A stretch of DNA of 5,738 bases from an uncultured Eubacteriales bacterium. Lineage in GTDB: Bacteria; Bacillota; Clostridia; Christensenellales; UBA1242. The position numbers and the translations under genes were made by a program. Below the pieces are notes generated by a model, which worked only from the letters and a program-made list of their open reading frames with translations, searched no databases and was not told the DNA's origin. Positions 1-5,738 of the stretch are shown here, in pieces (positions within the stretch are counted from its first letter, which is position 1; each line of letters starts with the position of its first letter). The stretch lies in NCBI GenBank assembly GCA_948949055.1, contig CARBWQ010000070.1, forward strand, positions 1-5,738, written 5' to 3'.

Positions 1-847
<847 letters not shown>

Positions 848-951
848 ACAAAATCTCATTTTAAAAAGAAGTGATAAAAATTTAAATAATTTTGCTTATT
901 ATATTTATAATATATATATTAATTAAAATCTTTATAAAAAGGGTTAAATTC
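848..951. other. Very AT-rich part of the divergent intergenic region
   Basis: This spacer lies between the two divergent promoters. Positions 881-940 contain only three G/C bases in 60, including an alternating TA run at about 906-920. No coding sequence, terminator or RNA gene is visible. It may act as a flexible or easily melted upstream element, or simply be unconstrained spacer; the sequence does not decide between these. Confidence 0.5.
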
Positions 952-953
952 AT

Positions 954-982
954 TTGCCTTTTAAGGCATAAAAATTTATACT
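954..982 (+). promoter_or_regulatory. Candidate promoter of the giant surface-protein gene
   Basis: TTGCCT (954-959, four of six matches to TTGACA) is followed by a 17-nt spacer and TATACT (977-982, five of six matches to TATAAT). The expected start is near 988-990, giving a leader of about 74 nt. The -35 box lies inside the inverted GCCTT/AAGGC repeat. A perfect TATAAT at 906-911 is an alternative but lacks a convincing -35 at the right distance. This is the best candidate by inspection only. Confidence 0.5.
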
Positions 983-985
983 TAA

Positions 986-1016
986 TATAAGGCAAATTAA
1001 CTTTATTAGCCTTATA
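986..1016 (+). other. Potential 5' stem-loop in the leader of the giant gene
   Basis: TATAAGGC (986-993) and GCCTTATA (1009-1016) are perfect 8-bp complementary arms around a 15-nt AT-rich loop. If transcription starts near 988-990, most of this hairpin would form the extreme 5' end of the mRNA, where such structures can slow 5'-end decay. No U-run follows, so it is not a terminator. The same arms also belong to the inverted-repeat cluster and may instead be a DNA operator. Confidence 0.4.
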
Positions 1017-1050
1017 AATACATACATTTAGATTTGACCAAAAATTTAAA

Positions 1051-1056
1051 GAGGTG
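1051..1056 (+). promoter_or_regulatory. Ribosome binding site of the giant surface-protein gene
   Basis: GAGGTG, in the context AAAGAGGTG, pairs well with the 16S anti-Shine-Dalgarno sequence. It lies 6 nt before the ATG at 1063-1065. It supports this start over any internal Met, the first of which (residue 25) falls at the membrane segment and would lose the basic N-terminal tail. Confidence 0.85.
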
Positions 1057-1062
1057 TCATAA

Positions 1063-4000
1063 ATGAAAAAGAAAAATAAAAAGATTGACAATAAGAAAAA
1101 AGAGCCTAAGCTCAAAGTTAAATGGAAAACCTGGATGACGATAGTCACTGTTATCGCAGGCGTTTTTGCTGTGTCAGGCGTAACTGTCTTGGGAGTTTAT
1201 CTTGCAGGTGGTTTTAATGAAAAAGTTGTTTCTCCTGAGAGTATCGCTTTTAGTTATGATAGTGACCTTTATAATCAAACTACCGGGCAACTTGAAGTTG
1301 ATGATAACTTTAAGCTTACAATAACAACGCCAACTGAGGGCGTGACCCAGAGAAGAGTTAAATTGTCATTCGGAAATGGCGTAACAACCGATCGTGACCT
1401 AGAAAATGGATTAATATCTAATAAATCTATCCAAGTTCCAGAATACGTTTCAATCGGAGTGCCATTTGATGTTAATCTTTTAAAATCTCATCTTACTGAC
1501 GAAAATGGTGAGCCAATTAGAGATAATCAGAACAATTATGTTGATTGGATAACTGGTGGAATTTCTAACTTGATAGCTCAATCTGATTACATACAAATTT
1601 CGACTGTAAATATCAACATCGCAGTTGATGTACCTGTTTATGACACCGAAACAGTAATAATCAACTCAAAAGGTGAGCAGACTACTAGCATAGTTAAAAA
1701 TGAAAGCTTTATAGTTGAAACAAAATTTATCCCATCAAATAGTAAGTATATGTATTCTGATGAGCTGAGTGGTAATAACGAAAATACTTGGAGAGAAAAG
1801 AAATCATACTATGAAGCTGTCAATACTAATAGTTTGAGTCCAGTTTATGAAAATAATGACAAACTTCATTTTGTAGCTGGTGATGAACTTGCTGAAAATA
1901 TAAGAATAAATGGATACACTTTTGTTAACTCAAAATTCCAATTAGATTATGAAGCATCAATGGTTGACATAGATGATGCTGAATACTACTATACAACAAT
2001 ATTGACTCATTTAAATGAAAATGTAGAACAAAGGATACTTTCATATAATGAAATTAATATTGGTGAAGAAAATATAGGCAGATTTACTGTGTCAAAAGCT
2101 AATCAGATTATTGACATGAATGTAGAGCAATCACTTACTTTGTATTTAAATAATTATATCTATCAGTCAAATAGCGATTTCTTAGGTGTAAATATTTACT
2201 CAACATCTGATCGTATTTTAGATAATTTACTTAAAAATATAGTAGTTTCTTTTGACCTTAATGGTTCAGATCCAACGCAAGGTGCTGACAGGATTTTAAA
2301 TATTTCAGGTGGTGAAGTATTTGATATTGAAGGCACTCGATATTACAAACCAAATTCATCGGTGAATAATGTAAGATATTCAAGTTGGATTTTAAGTGCA
2401 ACTCAAAGTGGGGAAGTGAAGGTAAAAGTGGCATTGCTTATCAATGATAATACAGCATTGTTCGCAGGTGCTGATGGCTCTCCAATGATTAGAGAATTTA
2501 CACTTTCAATATCAAAACATGAAGAACAGCCGATATCTTGGATTGACCAAAGCGACATCAATGTTTTGCTTGAATATACTACCGTTGGTGGCGTAAGTCA
2601 AATTAATCCTGTAACTATCAATCTCGAACAATATGCCTTTGTTCCAGAAGAAAATATCTATCAAGATAAAGTTTACTTCGTTTGGTTTGGTAATGGCAAT
2701 ATTGAAGATTACATACAAAAGGCAAATGACATTATTGGTGAAAGTGGTTATGATCGTGCTAAATCTGGCGTTTATACTACAAATTCAGGAAACCTTACAC
2801 TATTCGCAGTAAGTGGAACAAGGTTGACTTTATATAATACAGGTGAATTTACTCTTTACTTTGCTACTGTTCGTCAAGAGCCAAATGAAGATGGACTTTA
2901 CAGTATTGTCCAGATGTGCAATGGCTTTAAGAGGGTAACTTGTGAAAAGGCTCTTTATGTAGATTCAGTTCAAGAATATTCTATTGATAGCTCATTATTC
3001 CCTGTAAATGGCAATGAAACAAGTATTAATCAGGGTAGTAATTCCGATTTTGGTATAAGTTTTGTTGTTGGAACTGAATCTGTTCCAGTGTTTAGAGATG
3101 AGTTCCAAAAAGGATTTATGAAGCCAGCAATATTTGACATTGCAGGAAATGATATAACTGACCACTTTAATTTTGATAATGGTACTCTTACTGATATTCC
3201 AGAAAGTGGAAAAGCAAACTTAGAGTATAGGGTGACAACAAAATCATCAGCACAAATAGAGCAGATGAATGGAATTTATTTTGGTTTTGTTTCTCTTACA
3301 TATGATAATGGACAAAATGAGCCAATAGAATGGAAATTGGCAATAAATGACCAATTAATTAATGTCTACAAGCCAACGGCAATAAGCATTGAACTTACTA
3401 CAAATGACATAGTTGATGCTATTTCAAGCCCATCAAATAGAGTTACTGTTGAACAAAATCTGACAAGTGAAGGCAATTTCAGAACAAATATAGTTGTTAA
3501 TTTATTAGATGGCACTACAAGTGAGTTTACAAGTGTACAGGAATTTGTAAATAGAATTGTAGGTGCAAATGGAGCAAACCTAACTATAACAGACCAAAAA
3601 GGGAAGACTGACACTCTTGCAGGACAATGGACATTTTCACTTGCAAGTGGAAATAGCAATATAATTTCTATTTCTGCCAATGGTCAATCATTTGCATTTA
3701 GAAACACCGATTCAGATGACTATCTTCCTCTTTCAATGATTATCAAAAGCGCTGACGGAAATGCAGTGCTTCAACTTGAAGAAAACAAAAACTTTGAAAT
3801 TAATTTCAGAGTTAAATCAACAGGAATTACAAAAATCGTTTATGATGCAGAAAATAGAAAGACCTATGAAGCTTTGCCAGCGCAAGAAAGCAGAGATGTT
3901 TCCAAAGCTGTTGTAAGCAAATATGGTGCAAAAGGCAACGATAGTCAGTTTATTATATTGAAAAATTTAATTAAATTCTATTGTGAAAATGGTGAAGAAG

Positions 4001-5738
4001 GCGAACTTGAATATGATAGAATTAATTTTAGATTTAATCCTCAATACTATTCAAGTGCAAATTTGACTGATACTCAAATAACAGATTTGTTTGGCGAAAA
4101 TGGAATGTTAACATTGTATGTAAATGACAATATTGTTACATTTAATGGAGATTATTCTGCTGATAATATTAGAAATAGTCTTTCATCATTAGTCATAAAC
4201 AAAATCAAAATCAATAAAAATTTTGCTTCCTCTCATACATTGCAGTTGACGGTAGGTGATAATAGTGGTGCAGTTAATACCTCACTTGATTTAAGCTTGC
4301 TTGCAAACCTTTCAGTAACAAATGAAAGCTATAACATTTTTGCTGGCGCAGAAAACCCAACTTCGCTTAATAATATCGTTTCAAATTTCAATGATGAGAT
4401 TTCATATAGCATAGATTCTACTTATGAGAATAATAAAACTTATTATATTGTTCTTGGTAGTGACGGAAGATATAGACTTGTTGCCAGTGAGCAAGAGGTA
4501 GCTGGTGCAGTTGGACGTTACATACCAGGTAGTCAACGTATTTATTTCTATGATTTCTGGGATACTTCTACAAAGACATTTACTATTTACTTACAACCAG
4601 AAGGTAATAACTACTTTGCTCTTAATCATCCAGTAATATTTAATCTAACTCGTGACTTAAATATTACCGATAAAAAGTCAATATTCTATGTACTTGGTGA
4701 TGGTATGGGAATAGAGGAGTTAGTTTCAATTACAAGAAATAATGGTTCTATTATAAACGGTCTTGATGTTACTTATCAGTTTGACAACTATCTTGTATAT
4801 GATGGCACTGTAAAAAGAAATGATAATTCAAATTTCTTCTTCGGATATAATGTTCAATCTTTATTTGCAAATCTTAAAATAAGTCATGGGGAAACTATAT
4901 TTGCAGAACTTCCTATTGAAATAAAACTCATTAAAACTAATGAACAATTTAGTAATGATATCTATGCTGAAATAGCTTCAAAGTTTGAGTCTTATGAGAA
5001 TACTTATGCAGGTGTTCAAAAGATAACTAATGGCGATAATGATGTTGAATATCTTATGTTGCCAGTTAATATTGGCAATACTTGGAAGATAAACAGCCTT
5101 GGCGATTATTCAATAAAACCAGTTCAAAGAGATTTATCTGGCAATAGAATGGGATTCTATGAAGTAGAAGCCACAACAATTCCTCAGATTACATTTAGTA
5201 GTCAAAGTTCACTTTTATTTGGCTTAAATGACGAAAATAGATATGTTGTTTTAAAATTTGGCGCTGCCGAAAGAGAAATTGCAACTATATATATGCCTAT
5301 AATATTGTCAAGTATAGGTGATGAAATGGTTGTATATGATGGTGATAAGACGCTAGACGAACGAAAGCTTGAAACAGCGCTCCTTACGCCAGAACAACTT
5401 CTTGAAAAAGGAATATATAATGAGATTCGAGCAGGTCAAACAACTCAAATATTAAAAGAATATGATCCGAAAAATTTACAATCAGCATTGACGGGTGGAC
5501 TTTATTCTATTGAAAACCTAAGTCAATACTTAAATGTTTATAATCTAATTGTTGATGATGTTAACTATTCAAATATTATTAAATCAAGACTTGTCACAAA
5601 GATTGATGATGAATCAGCAGGATTTTTAACATTAAATCATCTTTCTAGCGATGTTAATGAAGCCTATGTTGCATTAGAATATATACTTGAAAAAGTTTCT
5701 TCTGGAACAAGCAATACACAAACATTCTATTATTTATT
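1063..5738 (+). CDS. Giant membrane-anchored surface protein, function unknown (partial, cut by right edge)
   Basis: The reading frame is open for at least 1558 codons and has no stop before the window ends. Residues 2-22 form a strongly basic tail with 12 lysines. A hydrophobic helix follows at about residues 25-48 (MTIVTVIAGVFAVSGVTVLG and on). The positive-inside rule puts the tail in the cytoplasm and everything after about residue 50 outside. No convincing signal-peptidase site follows the helix, so it is probably a non-cleaved signal anchor. The exterior is rich in Asn, Ser, Thr, Asp and Tyr, with many alternating hydrophobic/polar stretches such as YIQISTVNINIAVDVPV (about 176-192) and INVYKPTAISIEL. 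These suggest a string of Ig-like beta-sandwich domains, but I recognise no named domain, catalytic motif or clear close repeat. Only three cysteines are visible (619, 627, 974). Any C-terminal anchor (LPXTG, SLH, second membrane span) lies beyond the window. It has its own candidate promoter and is divergent from the ABC-F gene. Adhesion or a cell-envelope structural role is inference. The reading frame itself is secure. Confidence 0.9.
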   Translation, partial: MKKKNKKIDNKKKEPKLKVKWKTWMTIVTVIAGVFAVSGVTVLGVYLAGGFNEKVVSPESIAFSYDSDLYNQTTGQLEVDDNFKLTITTPTEGVTQRRVKLSFGNGVTTDRDLENGLISNKSIQVPEYVSIGVPFDVNLLKSHLTDENGEPIRDNQNNYVDWITGGISNLIAQSDYIQISTVNINIAVDVPVYDTETVIINSKGEQTTSIVKNESFIVETKFIPSNSKYMYSDELSGNNENTWREKKSYYEAVNTNSLSPVYENNDKLHFVAGDELAENIRINGYTFVNSKFQLDYEASMVDIDDAEYYYTTILTHLNENVEQRILSYNEINIGEENIGRFTVSKANQIIDMNVEQSLTLYLNNYIYQSNSDFLGVNIYSTSDRILDNLLKNIVVSFDLNGSDPTQGADRILNISGGEVFDIEGTRYYKPNSSVNNVRYSSWILSATQSGEVKVKVALLINDNTALFAGADGSPMIREFTLSISKHEEQPISWIDQSDINVLLEYTTVGGVSQINPVTINLEQYAFVPEENIYQDKVYFVWFGNGNIEDYIQKANDIIGESGYDRAKSGVYTTNSGNLTLFAVSGTRLTLYNTGEFTLYFATVRQEPNEDGLYSIVQMCNGFKRVTCEKALYVDSVQEYSIDSSLFPVNGNETSINQGSNSDFGISFVVGTESVPVFRDEFQKGFMKPAIFDIAGNDITDHFNFDNGTLTDIPESGKANLEYRVTTKSSAQIEQMNGIYFGFVSLTYDNGQNEPIEWKLAINDQLINVYKPTAISIELTTNDIVDAISSPSNRVTVEQNLTSEGNFRTNIVVNLLDGTTSEFTSVQEFVNRIVGANGANLTITDQKGKTDTLAGQWTFSLASGNSNIISISANGQSFAFRNTDSDDYLPLSMIIKSADGNAVLQLEENKNFEINFRVKSTGITKIVYDAENRKTYEALPAQESRDVSKAVVSKYGAKGNDSQFIILKNLIKFYCENGEEGELEYDRINFRFNPQYYSSANLTDTQITDLFGENGMLTLYVNDNIVTFNGDYSADNIRNSLSSLVINKIKINKNFASSHTLQLTVGDNSGAVNTSLDLSLLANLSVTNESYNIFAGAENPTSLNNIVSNFNDEISYSIDSTYENNKTYYIVLGSDGRYRLVASEQEVAGAVGRYIPGSQRIYFYDFWDTSTKTFTIYLQPEGNNYFALNHPVIFNLTRDLNITDKKSIFYVLGDGMGIEELVSITRNNGSIINGLDVTYQFDNYLVYDGTVKRNDNSNFFFGYNVQSLFANLKISHGETIFAELPIEIKLIKTNEQFSNDIYAEIASKFESYENTYAGVQKITNGDNDVEYLMLPVNIGNTWKINSLGDYSIKPVQRDLSGNRMGFYEVEATTIPQITFSSQSSLLFGLNDENRYVVLKFGAAEREIATIYMPIILSSIGDEMVVYDGDKTLDERKLETALLTPEQLLEKGIYNEIRAGQTTQILKEYDPKNLQSALTGGLYSIENLSQYLNVYNLIVDDVNYSNIIKSRLVTKIDDESAGFLTLNHLSSDVNEAYVALEYILEKVSSGTSNTQTFYYL

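Larger units (their letters stand above)
952..1016. repeat. Cluster of AAGGC/GCCTT inverted half-sites (candidate operator)
   Basis: Four copies of the pentamer GCCTT or its complement AAGGC lie within 65 bp of otherwise very AT-rich DNA: GCCTT at 956-960, AAGGC at 963-967, AAGGC at 989-993 and GCCTT at 1009-1013. They form three nested or overlapping inverted repeats. TGCCTT/AAGGCA (955-960 and 963-968) has a 2-nt gap, ATTTGCCTT/AAGGCAAAT (952-960 and 989-997) is a perfect 9-bp pair, and TATAAGGC/GCCTTATA (986-993 and 1009-1016) is a perfect 8-bp pair. The 2-nt gap suits a dimeric protein-binding site better than an RNA hairpin. The cluster covers the -35 and start region of the candidate promoter for the downstream gene, which fits repressor control. 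No regulator gene is in the window, and the identity of any binding protein is unknown. Confidence 0.55.

Noticed and set aside
906..911. Perfect TATAAT as the promoter of the giant gene
   Set aside because: No convincing -35 lies 16-18 nt upstream, and the tract is nearly pure A/T, where TATAAT is expected by chance. It is kept only as an alternative.
961..985. TTAAG/CTTAA 5-bp inverted repeat with a 15-nt loop
   Set aside because: The arms are short and AT-rich, so they are likely chance in this composition, and no U-run follows to make it a terminator.
1034..1039. TTGACC resembling a -35 box
   Set aside because: It is only 23 nt before the start codon, so its -10 would fall inside or past the ribosome binding site and ATG.
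882..1148. 88-codon minus-strand open frame
   Set aside because: It is low-complexity, made of AT-rich intergenic DNA plus the complement of the Lys-rich start of the giant gene (hence its poly-Phe run). It overlaps that gene's promoter, ribosome binding site and start.
2512..2718. 68-codon minus-strand open frame
   Set aside because: It is antisense inside the giant gene, with no recognisable domain and no ribosome binding or promoter support.
3366..3680. 104-codon minus-strand open frame
   Set aside because: It is antisense within the uninterrupted giant frame. Its hydrophobic look comes from complementing Asn/Ser/Lys-rich codons.

Overview
The window is AT-rich DNA that uses the standard genetic code: no in-frame TGA occurs in either coding region, and Trp is TGG throughout. 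Both genes have strong Shine-Dalgarno sites, and the partial left-hand gene resembles ABC-F proteins of low-GC Gram-positive bacteria. I infer a Bacillota/Firmicutes chromosome, plausibly an uncultured clostridial or related gut lineage. The species cannot be named from this sequence.

Layout. From the left edge to position 799 (minus strand) lies the N-terminal half of a YkpA/YbiT-type ABC-F ATPase, a cytoplasmic ribosome-associated protein. It has a near-consensus promoter (TTGACA, 17 nt, TATACT) and a clean AAGGAG ribosome binding site. Positions 800-1062 are a divergent intergenic region: an extremely AT-rich stretch, then a cluster of AAGGC/GCCTT half-sites in inverted orientations. That cluster overlaps the best candidate promoter for the right-hand gene. 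From 1063 to the right edge (plus strand) runs one uninterrupted reading frame of at least 1558 codons. It encodes a very large envelope protein with a lysine-rich cytoplasmic tail, one N-terminal membrane anchor and a huge predicted extracellular region that looks beta-rich. Its C-terminus is outside the window.

The two genes are divergently transcribed and show no obvious functional link: the ABC-F is housekeeping-like, and the giant protein looks like an accessory surface protein. No RNA gene, mobile element, CRISPR array, toxin-antitoxin pair or recognised defence module was found. The items most worth following up are the unclassified giant surface protein and the symmetric repeat cluster at its promoter.
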